Below are positions 34,307-43,215 of a DNA stretch of 64,000 nucleotides, piece after piece (the stretch's first letter is position 1; each line of letters opens with the position of its first letter). The stretch covers positions 1 through 64,000 of the forward strand of contig DIWP01000041.1 of NCBI GenBank assembly GCA_002423545.1. Direction: 5' to 3'. The notes beneath the pieces were generated by a model that searched no databases, was not told where the DNA came from, and saw nothing but the letters and a program-made list of their open reading frames with translations. A program made the position numbers and the translations under genes. The stretch is from Thermoleophilia bacterium UBA6103 (lineage in GTDB: Bacteria > Actinomycetota > Thermoleophilia > UBA2241).

Positions 34307-35676
34307 GAGATCCGCTCCAGACGGTCGCGGGCCGGGTCGAGCGAGAGGGCGGCAGCCAGATCGTCGTCGTGCCTCACCATGAGGCACGGGACGTCGGCCG
34401 CCGCCAGGGAGAGCAGCAGGGAGCGGTCGGGGCCGCCGTCGGACGAGCTGCCGTCGACCAGTACGACGACGATGCGCAGGCCCTCGCGGCGCCGGGCGGT
34501 CAGAGCACGAGCCAGCGCGGCGTCGAGTGAGCGGACCACGACCACCCAGCTCTGCGCCCGGGGCTGCCGCCGGTCCCGGCCGTCGAGCCAGCCCAGAGCA
34601 GCGGCCAGCGACACCGTGCCGCTCGGCGCCGCCGTCGCCAGGGCTTCGAGCAGACGCCGACGACTCTGTCTGCCGCGTTTGAGGGCGACCCGCCGCCAGG
34701 CGGCCTCGTGCAGCAGCAGATCGACGTCGCGGCCGCCGCGCAGGGTGGCGTCGGCGATCGACCCGGCGACCTGCACGGCGACCTCGAAACCGGGGTCGGG
34801 GCCGTCTCCGCGGCGAGCAGCCGCTCGTGTCACCGCCGCGGACCGGCGCGCACGTCGGCGGGCAGCCCCGGACCGGCGCGCTCGCCGGCCGGCGAGCGCG
34901 GACGAGCCGCTCGATCGCCCGCCGCCGCCCGGGCCTCGCCCGGCGGCTGCCCCTGTACCGTCGAGCACCAGACAGACATCGCTGCCGCCGGGATCGTCCA
35001 TCTCGCGCAGCATCAGGCTGCCGGCACGCGCCGTCGCCTTCCAGTCGACGTGGCTGAGCGGCTCTCCCGGATAGTGCGGCCGGATGCCGCGCAGCTCGCT
35101 GCCGCCGAGTCGCGGCAGTCCTCTCGCACCGCGCTCGTGGGCCCCCTCCAGGTACGCCAGCGCGGCGCACGTCTCCAGATGGACCAGCCTCGGGTAGACG
35201 GTGACGTCCCGCGGCTCGCCGGTCGCACGGCGGGCGCGCGCCAGCCCCAGGGGATCCTCGGTGTCGATGTGCAGCTCCGGCAGGTGGAACCTCCCCCGCC
35301 GAGCCGGCGAGACGGTGATGGCGGCGGTGCGCTCCGCCCGCGGCCGCAGGCTCTCGATCTCCAGCGTGTCGTCCCGCAGCTCGAGATCACCGCCGGCACC
35401 GGTGACCGTGACCTGGGGTCCGGGCGCCAGCGAGTCGTTGCGCACGCGGACCGAGACCTTCACGTCATCGCCGGCGGTCGGCTGCTCGGGCGTGAGCATC
35501 CGTGCGGCGGTCAGCCGTCGCCCGGCCACGAAGACGAGGAGCCAGCCGACGAGCACCACGGCCGGCAGAGCGTAGGCGATCAGGTACAGCTCCCAGGTGC
35601 CGAGCGTGCGGGCAGCCAGGTAGGTCCCGGCGGCCAGCGCCAGGACGGCGACACCCCGGCGTGTCGGTCGGGCGAT
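34303..35676 (-). CDS. DUF58 (von Willebrand-like) protein without a canonical start codon
   Basis: About 457 residues. Two N-terminal membrane segments (VAVLALAAGTYLAA and YLIAYALPAVVLVGWLLVFV) are followed by a beta-rich domain. The DUF58 core is seen as DVTVYPRLVHLE, LRGIRPHYPGEPLSHVDWKATAR and DVCLVLD. In frame, no ATG, GTG or TTG occurs between the MoxR stop and the first membrane segment. An ATC at 35676-35674 sits five bases after GGAGGG and is the best start by position. Either a rare ATC start is used or there is a sequence error. It sits inside the MoxR-DUF58-transglutaminase operon. Confidence 0.8.
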   Translation of the reverse strand: MARPTRRGVAVLALAAGTYLAARTLGTWELYLIAYALPAVVLVGWLLVFVAGRRLTAARMLTPEQPTAGDDVKVSVRVRNDSLAPGPQVTVTGAGGDLELRDDTLEIESLRPRAERTAAITVSPARRGRFHLPELHIDTEDPLGLARARRATGEPRDVTVYPRLVHLETCAALAYLEGAHERGARGLPRLGGSELRGIRPHYPGEPLSHVDWKATARAGSLMLREMDDPGGSDVCLVLDGTGAAAGRGPGGGGRSSGSSALAGRRARRSGAARRRARRSAAVTRAAARRGDGPDPGFEVAVQVAGSIADATLRGGRDVDLLLHEAAWRRVALKRGRQSRRRLLEALATAAPSGTVSLAAALGWLDGRDRRQPRAQSWVVVVRSLDAALARALTARRREGLRIVVVLVDGSSSDGGPDRSLLLSLAAADVPCLMVRHDDDLAAALSLDPARDRLERIS

Positions 35677-35678
35677 GG

Positions 35679-36707
35679 CTACCCTCCGGGGACCGGGATG
35701 GTCTTGAGCAGCGCCTCGATGACGGCCGTCTCGCCGCGCCCGTGCATGCGGGCCTCCGAGGAGAGGATGATGCGATGGCCCAGCACGAGGCCGGCCAGCT
35801 CCTTGAGATCCTGCGGCGCCACGAAGTCGCGGCCGCGCAGCACCGCCAGCGCCTTGGATGCGCGCACCAGAGCGATGCCGGCTCGCGGGCTGGCGCCCAG
35901 GTAGACATCGCGGCTGCTGCGCGTGGCGCTCAGCAGGTCGACCACGTAGCGGCGCAGGGCCGGCACCACGCGTACGCCCTGCACCGCCTGCTGCATCGCG
36001 AGCACCTCGGCGGCGTCGAGCACCGGCCCCAGCTCGGCCAGCGGGTCGTGCGACGACTGCTCGTGCAGGATCGCCTCCTCCGCCTCGCGCGCGGGGTAGC
36101 CGATGCTCAGCCGCATCATGAAGCGGTCGAGCTGTGCCTCCGGCAGCGGGTAGGTGCCCTCGTATTCGATCGGGTTCTGGGTGGCGATGACCATGAACGG
36201 GGCGGCGATGGGGTGCGTGACGGTGTCGATGGTCGCCTGCCGCTCCTCCATGCACTCCAGCAGGCTGGCCTGAGTCTTCGGCGAGGAGCGGTTGATCTCG
36301 TCGGCGAGCACGATGTTGGCGAAGATGGGACCGGCGCGGAACTCGAACTCACCGGTCTTCTGGTTGAACACGCTGACCCCGGTGACGTCGCTGGGCAGCA
36401 GGTCCGGCGTGAACTGGATGCGCGAGAAGCGGCAGCTCACCGAGCGGGCGAGGGCCTTGCCGAGGAGGGTCTTGCCGACGCCGGGGAAGTCTTCGATGAT
36501 CACGTGGCCGCCGGCGAGGAGGGCGACGACGCAGTCGCGTACGACCTCCTCCTTCCCGATGACGACCCGGGCGACGTTGGCGCCCACCTGCCGCGCGCGC
36601 CGCGCCACCTCGGCGAGAGCGGCGTCCTGGAAGTCGTCGCCGCCGTCACCGTTGTCGTGGCTGCCGGTGACGTCGGCGGGATCGACGCTGTGGACTGCGG
36701 TGGCCAC
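35679..36707 (-). CDS. MoxR-family AAA ATPase
   Basis: About 342 residues. Walker A EDFPGVGKTLLGKAL, Walker B NIVLADEINRSSPKTQ, FMVIATQNPIEYEGTYPLPEAQLDRF and the arginine-finger region SPRAGIALVRASKALAVLRGRDFV are all present. MoxR ATPases act as chaperone-like activators of DUF58/VWA partners, which fits the next gene. The GTG at 36707 has GGGGGAG upstream; the frame is open further upstream but without a good start. Confidence 0.9.
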   Translation of the reverse strand: MATAVHSVDPADVTGSHDNGDGGDDFQDAALAEVARRARQVGANVARVVIGKEEVVRDCVVALLAGGHVIIEDFPGVGKTLLGKALARSVSCRFSRIQFTPDLLPSDVTGVSVFNQKTGEFEFRAGPIFANIVLADEINRSSPKTQASLLECMEERQATIDTVTHPIAAPFMVIATQNPIEYEGTYPLPEAQLDRFMMRLSIGYPAREAEEAILHEQSSHDPLAELGPVLDAAEVLAMQQAVQGVRVVPALRRYVVDLLSATRSSRDVYLGASPRAGIALVRASKALAVLRGRDFVAPQDLKELAGLVLGHRIILSSEARMHGRGETAVIEALLKTIPVPGG

Positions 36708-36859
36708 GTGCCGCTCCCCCTCTCCTCCGGCTCCAGGTTTCGAGCGCACGTGCAGTCATTATCCCCGGGAAGGGACGAGGGGGCGAGTCGGCGGCGTTGT
36801 ACCTCGATGGTTCGGCGTTGCAGCGGCTCGCGACGGTCCGCCGCCGCGGCGGCGCTCGA

Positions 36860-38209
36860 CTACCCTGTCGCCGTCCCGTGCAACAGGGCCGCCGGCCTCA
36901 CACCGATACCGGCCTGCAGCAGCGCCGCGGCGGTGCGGTTCACGGCGTCGTGCTTGCCGAGATAGCAGCGTTCCAGAGCAGGCATGAGACCGTCGGCCAG
37001 CACCTGCTCCGTGGGGATGAAGTAGTCGAGGATGTCGCTGGGATGCTCGCTGACCTCCTCGACATCGGGGTCCGCGCCCTCGTGCTTGGCAGAGACGTTG
37101 GCTACGGTGGCCGCTACCTCGACCAACTCGTCACGTCGCAGGTACGGCTGGCGCACGATCGACCTGTAGGTCTCGGTGATGTGGTGCTCAAGGCGGACCT
37201 GGTCCCGCAGGCCGAGCGTATCCCGAAGGGTCGCGACGGCGCGGATGGTGCCGGCATCGACCGAGTTGGCCAGATTGAGGCCGGCCAGCGAGGTGGTGCC
37301 GTCCTCGGCCGCCAGCAGCCGGGTCCCCAGGAGCAGCCAGAGCGCCGCGAAGGGGTTGTCGACGCCCATGAACACCGAGACCTTGAACTCGTTACGGATG
37401 CCCAGCTTGCGCAGCAGGAGAGCCACCAGGATCGTGCCGCTGTTGATGTTGAGGACCTGTCGGATGCCGTACTCGGTGAAATACCGCAGGTACTCGTCGG
37501 CCCAGCGCAGCGGGTAGTCGTTGGGTTGACCGATGCCGCCGAAGTAGCCGGTGATCGTCTCGGGACCGCCGCAGTGGACGTTGGCACCATCGAGGCCGCG
37601 TGTGTCGAGCGTCTCGACATGGCTGGCCCCGATGATCTGCATGGCTGCCGCCACAGCCAGGACGTCCTGGCCGGGGCGGGTCTGCTCGGCCATGTTGCGG
37701 ACACGGATGTACCGTCCGGGCATGAGGTCTCGAGCCGCGATCGCCCGCTCGGCCTCGGCGATGAGCCAGGGGAAGAAGTGGAGCGAGCTGATCTCCAGGG
37801 TGACGGCACGGTCCTCGTCGCAGGCCGTCGTGGCCATGGCCGCCCCGAGGACCTTCTCGCGATACTCGGGCAGCGTCACGAAGGCGCCGGCGTCGCGCTG
37901 CTCGGTCAGCCATCCCAGCCCCTCGAGGAAGGGCGAGTCCTCGTCGTGCAGACGCGCAAGCCTCGTCTCGAGCCGGCCGGCCTCGTCGCCGCGGCGGTTG
38001 ATCTCCGCCACGCCACCGTGGCGCTCGACGAGATCGAGCAGGCCGTCGATCAGGGCGTTGCCCGGACCAGCCAGCAGCTCGTTGACCTCCTCGAGATCGG
38101 CAGGCTGGATGCGCAGTCGGTCGCGGAGCGCTGCCCGCGTGGAGCCATCGTCCGGGTGGCGGCACTTCGCGTCACGGGCAGTCGCGTCACGGGCAGTCTT
38201 GGGGCTCAT
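36860..38209 (-). CDS. Unrecognised 449-residue cytoplasmic protein
   Basis: A solid gene: ATG preceded by AAGGAG at six bases and normal codon use. No signal peptide. The alternation of beta-strand and helix words (GRYIRVRNMAEQ, IIGASHVETLDTRGL, GIRQVLNINSGTI, EFKVSVFMGVDNP) suggests a TIM-barrel-like enzyme. Possible ligand residues are NVHCGGPETI, SSLHFFPW and DQVRLEHHITE. I cannot name the family. A sigma70-like promoter lies upstream and the CODH operon ends about 360 bp upstream on the same strand. A role in C1, cobamide or amino acid metabolism is possible but not shown. Confidence 0.7.
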   Translation of the reverse strand: MSPKTARDATARDAKCRHPDDGSTRAALRDRLRIQPADLEEVNELLAGPGNALIDGLLDLVERHGGVAEINRRGDEAGRLETRLARLHDEDSPFLEGLGWLTEQRDAGAFVTLPEYREKVLGAAMATTACDEDRAVTLEISSLHFFPWLIAEAERAIAARDLMPGRYIRVRNMAEQTRPGQDVLAVAAAMQIIGASHVETLDTRGLDGANVHCGGPETITGYFGGIGQPNDYPLRWADEYLRYFTEYGIRQVLNINSGTILVALLLRKLGIRNEFKVSVFMGVDNPFAALWLLLGTRLLAAEDGTTSLAGLNLANSVDAGTIRAVATLRDTLGLRDQVRLEHHITETYRSIVRQPYLRRDELVEVAATVANVSAKHEGADPDVEEVSEHPSDILDYFIPTEQVLADGLMPALERCYLGKHDAVNRTAAALLQAGIGVRPAALLHGTATG

Positions 38210-38330
38210 CGAGTCTCCTTTGTCACGCACGATCGCGCCGTGCGGGCAGGGCGCCGGTGGTTCGGGGATCTGCCGGATGGCTTGCGTCATCGTCACCCGA
38301 GGACCGCTGGAGTTGCGGTATGAGGAGACT

Positions 38331-38360
38331 CATTTAGAAGAGAGTGGTTCATGACGTCAA
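38331..38360 (-). promoter_or_regulatory. Sigma70-like promoter for the unrecognised gene
   Basis: On the minus strand TTGACG (38360-38355) and TAAATG (38336-38331) are separated by 18 bases. Transcription would start about 115 bases before the ATG at 38209. Confidence 0.5.
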
Positions 38361-38456
38361 GTATACCGCAGAGTCTGCGGTCACGGATTGGATATGCCGT
38401 GGCTCTCCGTGCCTGTGCAGCGGGCCGAGCCGAAGCGCGGCAGAAGACTCTACGCT

Positions 38457-38503
38457 GACGCCGAGGGGCGGGGAGTGCTCGGCACTCCCCGCCCCTCGGC
38501 GTC
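38457..38503 (-). terminator. Perfect 22-bp hairpin after cooS, no T tract
   Basis: The arms 38457-38478 and 38482-38503 are perfect complements of 22 bases around the 3-base loop TCG; the arm begins GACGCCGAGGGGCGG. It lies 64 bp beyond the cooS stop. There is no T run on either side, so it would be an I-shaped terminator, as described for high-GC actinobacteria, or an mRNA 3'-end stabiliser. Confidence 0.7.
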
Positions 38504-38566
38504 TACCGCCGTGGTCGCCCGGACCGGAGAGGATCCAGGCGCCGCCGGGCTGTCTCCGGCGAGCGG

Positions 38567-40444
38567 TCAGATGCCCAGCGCGGCTCTCTTGGCCTCGATA
38601 TGGGCCAACATGCCGGCGACCGCCTCCTTGGGGTCGGTCTCCACGGCCAGCTTGCCGCCGGTGACGCCCGGCAGGTCCTCGGTGACCAGCTTGACCAGGC
38701 GCGGTGCGCCGGTGACGAACGGCACCGGGCTCACGTGCGTGTAGAGGCCGAAGCCGAGCGCCGCCATGGCGTCGATGGTCGCCTTCTGCTCCATGTACTC
38801 CGGCGCCGTGGCCACCACCGGCAGGTCGGGCACGTTCACGCCGAGGGCGTCGGCGATGGCGCCGACCAGCAGGAAGATGCGGCCGGTGTCGGTGCAGGTG
38901 CCGAAGCTGAGCACCGGCGGGATGCCGAGCAGCTCGCAGACGGCGCGCACGCCGTCTCCGGCCTGGTCCTTGGCCTCCAGGGCCTCCAGACCGGCGACCT
39001 GCAGCGCCGCGTTGCCGCAGCCCATGGCCAGCACGAGCACGTCGTTCTTTATGAGCTCCTTGGCCACGGCGATGGTGTTGACGTCCTGGCCGCTGTCGCG
39101 GAGCGTGGTGCAGCTCACCAGGCCGGCGATGCCCTTCAGCGTGCCGTTCTTGATCACGTCGAGCAGCGGATCGAGCTTGCCGCCCAGCGCGCCGAGGATG
39201 CTCTCGGTGCTGAAGCCGGCGACCGCGTCGCCGACGCGCAGGTCGGCCTTGCCGTTGCCCCGCGCCTTGCGGCTCGGGAAGTTGCCGATCGCCTTCTCGA
39301 TGAGGCTACTCGCCAGCTCGCCGGCGGTGGCGGCGTCGTAGTCCATGTGCGGCTCGGCGCCGGGGATGCCGATGAGGCCGCTGACCGGGATCAGCAGGGC
39401 GCCGTGGGCCTTGGCCGTATCGGCCAGCGTCGGCACGGTGCAGTTCATGTCGGCGGCCCAGACGTCGACGGCGCCGGTGGCCATGGCCATCTCGGTGCAC
39501 AGCCAGTTGCCGGTGATCCCCTGGAAGACGTCGTCGACCTCGAACCGCTGCACCAGCTCCTGGCCGGTCTCGATGGAGCCGACGATGCGCAGGCCCTTGG
39601 CGCCGGCGGCCCTGGCGGCCTCCTGGACACGCGCCTCCTTGGCGGCCTTGATCAGAGCGGCGCCCACGAACGGCTCGTGTCCGTTGACGACGATGTTGAC
39701 GTAGTCGGCATCGAGAATGCCGAGATCGGTCTTGATGGCGTGTGGCGTCGGGGTGCCGAACAGCGCGTCCTGACCGAGCTCCAGCGGTACCTGCACGCCG
39801 TAGGCCGTCGCGAGACCGAGGCGCAGAGCCTTGAGAGCGAGACTCACGTAGTCGCCGTCGACGTTGGTGAGGCAGCTCGAGGTGGCGTACACCAGCTCGT
39901 GCAGCGGGCCGCCGGGCATGATGTCGAGCTTCTTCCACAGCTCCTGCCGCTCGGCGGGCGCGAAGGCCTCTACCAGCGGCGAGGGGTCGCGGTGGTCGCC
40001 GTTGAGCGAGTCGTGCAGGGCCTGACCGGTCCGCTTGGCGAGCGTGTCCTTCGGCTCCAGCTCCACGCCGACCGCGGTGGCCAGCGTCTCGAGCTTGCTC
40101 CAGTCCTTGATCTCGTAGGTGCCGCCGGGCGTCGCCTGGGCGAGCGTCTTGAAGACCTCGTCGGCGTGGTAGAGGTACGTCGAGGTCCCCATCGTGTTCT
40201 GAAGGAGCAGGTTGCGCATGGCCATGCCGTCGGCGTCGATGCCGCAGACGCCGCGCGGCGCCTTCTCGGTGATCCGGCAGGGGCCCTGCGAGCAGAGCGA
40301 GCAGCGGATGCCCTGGACGCAGAACTTACAGCGCTTCTCGCCGAACTCGCCCTGGGCCGCCATGCGGTCGAAGACGTTGGTCTCGCCGGTCTCGCGGACC
40401 TTCTCGACCATTGTGGTCACTGAACCGTGGGCACTCTCTTCCAT
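38567..40444 (-). CDS. cooS: Anaerobic (nickel) carbon monoxide dehydrogenase catalytic subunit
   Basis: About 625 residues, normal for CooS. It interconverts CO and CO2 and passes electrons to ferredoxin. The N-terminal cysteine block CKFCVQGIRCSLCSQGPCRI supplies the D and B clusters. The nickel-iron C-cluster ligands are seen in order: NGHEPF (His), NWLCTEMA, MNCTVPTL, LVSCTTLR, MGCGNAALQ and SFGTCTDTGR. The ATG at 40444 follows AGGAGGGATC. It lies 29 bp after the ferredoxin gene in one operon. No acetyl-CoA synthase subunit or nickel-insertion gene is visible, so the enzyme may serve CO oxidation or CO2 reduction separately. Confidence 0.95.
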   Translation of the reverse strand: MEESAHGSVTTMVEKVRETGETNVFDRMAAQGEFGEKRCKFCVQGIRCSLCSQGPCRITEKAPRGVCGIDADGMAMRNLLLQNTMGTSTYLYHADEVFKTLAQATPGGTYEIKDWSKLETLATAVGVELEPKDTLAKRTGQALHDSLNGDHRDPSPLVEAFAPAERQELWKKLDIMPGGPLHELVYATSSCLTNVDGDYVSLALKALRLGLATAYGVQVPLELGQDALFGTPTPHAIKTDLGILDADYVNIVVNGHEPFVGAALIKAAKEARVQEAARAAGAKGLRIVGSIETGQELVQRFEVDDVFQGITGNWLCTEMAMATGAVDVWAADMNCTVPTLADTAKAHGALLIPVSGLIGIPGAEPHMDYDAATAGELASSLIEKAIGNFPSRKARGNGKADLRVGDAVAGFSTESILGALGGKLDPLLDVIKNGTLKGIAGLVSCTTLRDSGQDVNTIAVAKELIKNDVLVLAMGCGNAALQVAGLEALEAKDQAGDGVRAVCELLGIPPVLSFGTCTDTGRIFLLVGAIADALGVNVPDLPVVATAPEYMEQKATIDAMAALGFGLYTHVSPVPFVTGAPRLVKLVTEDLPGVTGGKLAVETDPKEAVAGMLAHIEAKRAALGI

Positions 40445-40473
40445 GATCCCTCCTGGGACGTCGTGGGTCGTGG

Positions 40474-40851
40474 TCAGCCGTGGATGAGGCGCGGCAGGCA
40501 GCGGGCGCAGGCCCACTGGCTGCGGCCCTGGTGGCGGCACGGGAACAACACGGCCTCGTCCTCGGTGTTCCCGCAGCTGAAGCATTTCTCGGTGATGCGG
40601 TCGGAGAGCTTGGCGGCCATGCGCTCGGTGGCCGCCTCTTCGTCGAACTCGGGGGCTTCGCGCTTCTCGATGGTCAGCGCGCCTTCGGGGCAGACCGCGA
40701 GGCAGAAGCCCGCTCCGTCGCAGAGTTCCTCCTTGACCACCTTGGCCTTGCCGTCGATGAGCTCGATGGCGCCCTCGGCGCACGGCGTGACGCAGAGGCC
40801 GCAGCCGGTGCACTTCTCCTCATCGATGTGGACGATGCTGCGGACTGTCAT
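40474..40851 (-). CDS. Two-cluster ferredoxin with C-terminal zinc-ribbon-like extension
   Basis: About 125 residues. HIDEEKCTGCGLCVTPCAEGAIEL and LCDGAGFCLAVCPEGAL are the two 4Fe-4S motifs, the second being of the CDGxGxCxxxCP type. After about residue 85 a second module appears with CFSCGN and CARCLPRL pairs and a HQG loop, which could bind zinc or a further cluster. As the first gene of the cooS operon it is the expected electron acceptor of CO dehydrogenase (a CooF role by position). Confidence 0.88.
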   Translation of the reverse strand: MTVRSIVHIDEEKCTGCGLCVTPCAEGAIELIDGKAKVVKEELCDGAGFCLAVCPEGALTIEKREAPEFDEEAATERMAAKLSDRITEKCFSCGNTEDEAVLFPCRHQGRSQWACARCLPRLIHG

Positions 40852-40921
40852 GGTCGCTCCCTTCTGGGGCCGGCGGCTTGAGGCGGGCCGCCACCGGATA
40901 AGCACTGCATTCACAGTGTAA

Positions 40922-40963
40922 ACCATAGCTGAGGGGTGCCATGCCGTCATTGACCAAGGTCAA
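40922..40963 (-). promoter_or_regulatory. Crp/Fnr-type palindrome and -10 upstream of the ferredoxin-cooS operon
   Basis: 40950-40963 reads TTGACCAAGGTCAA, that is TTGAC-N4-GTCAA, the Fnr/Dnr-like consensus with C in place of T. On the minus strand TATGGT at 40927-40922 could be a -10. A start seven bases on would put the palindrome centre at -41.5, the classic class II activation position. The Crp/Fnr regulator at 45.3-46.0 kb has a matching recognition helix. Confidence 0.6.
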
Positions 40964-41102
40964 GGCGCGATGCCGGAGAGGGCCGGCTTGCACGCGTATG
41001 CCGGGCTCTGGCGTCGCCGTGTGGCGGTCATACCCATCTGCGGAGTACTCGAACACGAGACGGCCGTCAGCATGAGCACTCGTCGGTGGTCAAAGGGAGC
41101 AG

Positions 41103-43175
41103 ATGACGGTCGTCGAGAGAGGCGCGCACGGTCGTAGGCGAATCGGGGGCCTTGACCGCGGGTCGCCGCGGGTGTATGTCAGGTGCAGGATGAAAGCGGT
41201 ACGGAGCGTATCGAGGGTGCTCGACCACCAGGCGCTCTGGGGGGCAGTCCTCTTCGTCTGTCTGCTGTTCGTTCTCGTGAGTGGCCTGCCGCGGACGGGG
41301 GTCGCTTCCGCCGCTACGCTCACTCCCACCTCGGCGGGCGGCGGCTGGTTCTGGCAGAACCCGTTGCCGCAGGGCAATCGTCTGGAAGACGTCGTGATGA
41401 TCGACGCCGGGCTCGGCTGGGCCGTCGGGCGCGGCGACACTGCTCTCACCACCACCGACGGCGGCAGGACATGGTCGCCCAACCTCGTCGGCGCCGACGA
41501 ATCGCTGACCGGCGTGAGCTTCGTGTCGGCCGATACCGGGTGGGTCGTCAGCTTCGGCTCGGTGTTCGCCACCACCGACGGCGGCCGCAGCTGGCAGGAG
41601 CGTCCCCTGCCGGACCCGCAGGGGCGGACGCTCTGGCTCGAGGGGGTCGACTTCGTCGACGCTCAGCATGGCTGGGTGGCGGGCGCGATCGACACCTTCG
41701 GTCCCGGCGGCGTCTACCGCACCATCGATGGCGGCCTCACGTGGTCGCTCGCCAGCCGCGGGAGCTGGCCGGAGCTCAGCGACGTCGACTTCGTCGACCG
41801 CCGGCGCGGCTTCGCGGTCGGCAACCGCGGCAGGGTCCTGCGCACCGTGGACGGCGGCAAGACCTGGACCTCGCGCACGCTCGCCCGCGCGCAGACGCTG
41901 GAGAGCGTCGTGTTCACCGACGCCCGGCACGGCTGGGTGGCCGGATCGGGCGGCGCCCTGTTCCGGACGACGAATGCCGGCAAGGAATGGCGACGCGTGC
42001 GGCTGCCCGCGAAGTCCTACCTGACCGCCCTGAGCTTCGCCGACGCCCGACGCGGGTGGGTCGTGGGAAGCATCGGTCTCAGCCGTGGCATCGTCTTCCG
42101 CACGGTGGACGGCGGCAGGACGTGGAAGGTGCAGACGAGGACGCTTGGCGAGAGTCTGTACGGCGTCTCCGCCGCCTCTCGTTCGCGAGTCGTGGCGGTC
42201 GGCGACGCCGGTCTCATCGCGCGCACGGTGAACGGTCGCACGTGGTCGCGCTGCTCGCGTGGCGTGATGCTCGGCGTCGTCGATGTGGCGGCCGCCGACG
42301 ATTCCAGCGTCTGGGCGGTCGGCGGTGATGGTCTGGGCAAGCGCGGGTTCGTGCTCCGCACCGCCGACGGAGGACGGACGTGGCGCCGAGCGCCGGTGGG
42401 TGGTCCGCGAGCCGTTCCCGTCCCGGCGCTCCTGGGCGTCTGCGAGTCCGGTCCGCGGAACGTGTGGGCGGTCGGCTGCGAAGGCATGGTCTGCCGCAGC
42501 CGCGACGGTGGTAGCACGTGGACGCGGCAGAAGGTGAAGGCGGCGAAGGGCGCGACGCTCACGGCCGTGCGGTTCGTCGATGAGGCGACCGGCTGGGCGG
42601 TCGGCGGTCACGATCTTTCGGAACGCGGCGTCATCCTGCGTACCACGAACGGCGGCCGCACCTGGACCGCGTCGAGGCCCGGTGGTGTCGGGCATCTCAC
42701 CTGCGTCGACTTCGTCGACCGCCTGCACGGGTGGGCGGCCGGCACAGACGACGCGGACGACGGCTCCGTCGTGCTGCGCACCGGCGACGGCGGGCGGACC
42801 TGGGAGCTCCTGCGGGCCGAGTGGAGCCGGTTTGGCGGTCGCATCGAAGCCGTCGACTTCATCGATGCTGCTCACGGCTGGATCGCGGCCTCAGACGTGG
42901 CGTGGCTCACGCAGGACGGCGGCCTGACCTGGCAGGAATCGGCCCTCGAGGAGGATCAGTACGTCGACGACCTCGCGTTCAGCGATCCGCTCCACGGCTG
43001 GGCGGTCGGGGGCGGCGACGTCCTGGAGACGCGGGACGGTGGCCTGACATGGCAGACACTCCCGCTGCGAGTGTATGCGGGGGCGGACCTCTGGGGCGTC
43101 GCCTGCGTGGACGCGCAGCACGCGTGGGCCGTCGGCGACGGCGGGACCATCCTCTCGACGGTCGGCGGGTTCTGA
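41103..43175 (+). CDS. Secreted YCF48/BNR-repeat beta-propeller protein
   Basis: 690 residues with a membrane/signal segment (LWGAVLFVCLLFVLVSGL). The rest is made of about a dozen repeats with the words TTDGGRTW, DARHGWVAG and GWAVGG, as in photosystem II assembly factor YCF48 and sialidase-type BNR propellers. In non-phototrophs these proteins are exported propellers with unknown ligands. The ATG at 41103 is used here; an ATG at 41190 nearer the hydrophobic segment is an alternative start. It diverges from the ferredoxin-cooS operon. Confidence 0.82.
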   Translation: MTVVERGAHGRRRIGGLDRGSPRVYVRCRMKAVRSVSRVLDHQALWGAVLFVCLLFVLVSGLPRTGVASAATLTPTSAGGGWFWQNPLPQGNRLEDVVMIDAGLGWAVGRGDTALTTTDGGRTWSPNLVGADESLTGVSFVSADTGWVVSFGSVFATTDGGRSWQERPLPDPQGRTLWLEGVDFVDAQHGWVAGAIDTFGPGGVYRTIDGGLTWSLASRGSWPELSDVDFVDRRRGFAVGNRGRVLRTVDGGKTWTSRTLARAQTLESVVFTDARHGWVAGSGGALFRTTNAGKEWRRVRLPAKSYLTALSFADARRGWVVGSIGLSRGIVFRTVDGGRTWKVQTRTLGESLYGVSAASRSRVVAVGDAGLIARTVNGRTWSRCSRGVMLGVVDVAAADDSSVWAVGGDGLGKRGFVLRTADGGRTWRRAPVGGPRAVPVPALLGVCESGPRNVWAVGCEGMVCRSRDGGSTWTRQKVKAAKGATLTAVRFVDEATGWAVGGHDLSERGVILRTTNGGRTWTASRPGGVGHLTCVDFVDRLHGWAAGTDDADDGSVVLRTGDGGRTWELLRAEWSRFGGRIEAVDFIDAAHGWIAASDVAWLTQDGGLTWQESALEEDQYVDDLAFSDPLHGWAVGGGDVLETRDGGLTWQTLPLRVYAGADLWGVACVDAQHAWAVGDGGTILSTVGGF

Positions 43176-43215
43176 TCATCGGCGATCCCTGAGCCGGGCC
43201 CCGTCTCGGAGAGCG

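Larger units (their letters stand above)
38210..38566. other. Intergenic region between cooS and the unrecognised gene
   Basis: No gene is seen. From right to left on the minus strand, the region holds the large hairpin after cooS (38457-38503), a promoter-like pair for the next gene (38331-38360) and its 5' leader. Confidence 0.6.

Noticed and set aside
38600..40423. 607-codon plus-strand frame opposite cooS
   Set aside because: Antisense shadow of a highly conserved enzyme.
41067..42875. 602-codon minus-strand frame opposite the propeller gene
   Set aside because: Composition reflects the repeated sense codons; no recognisable domain.
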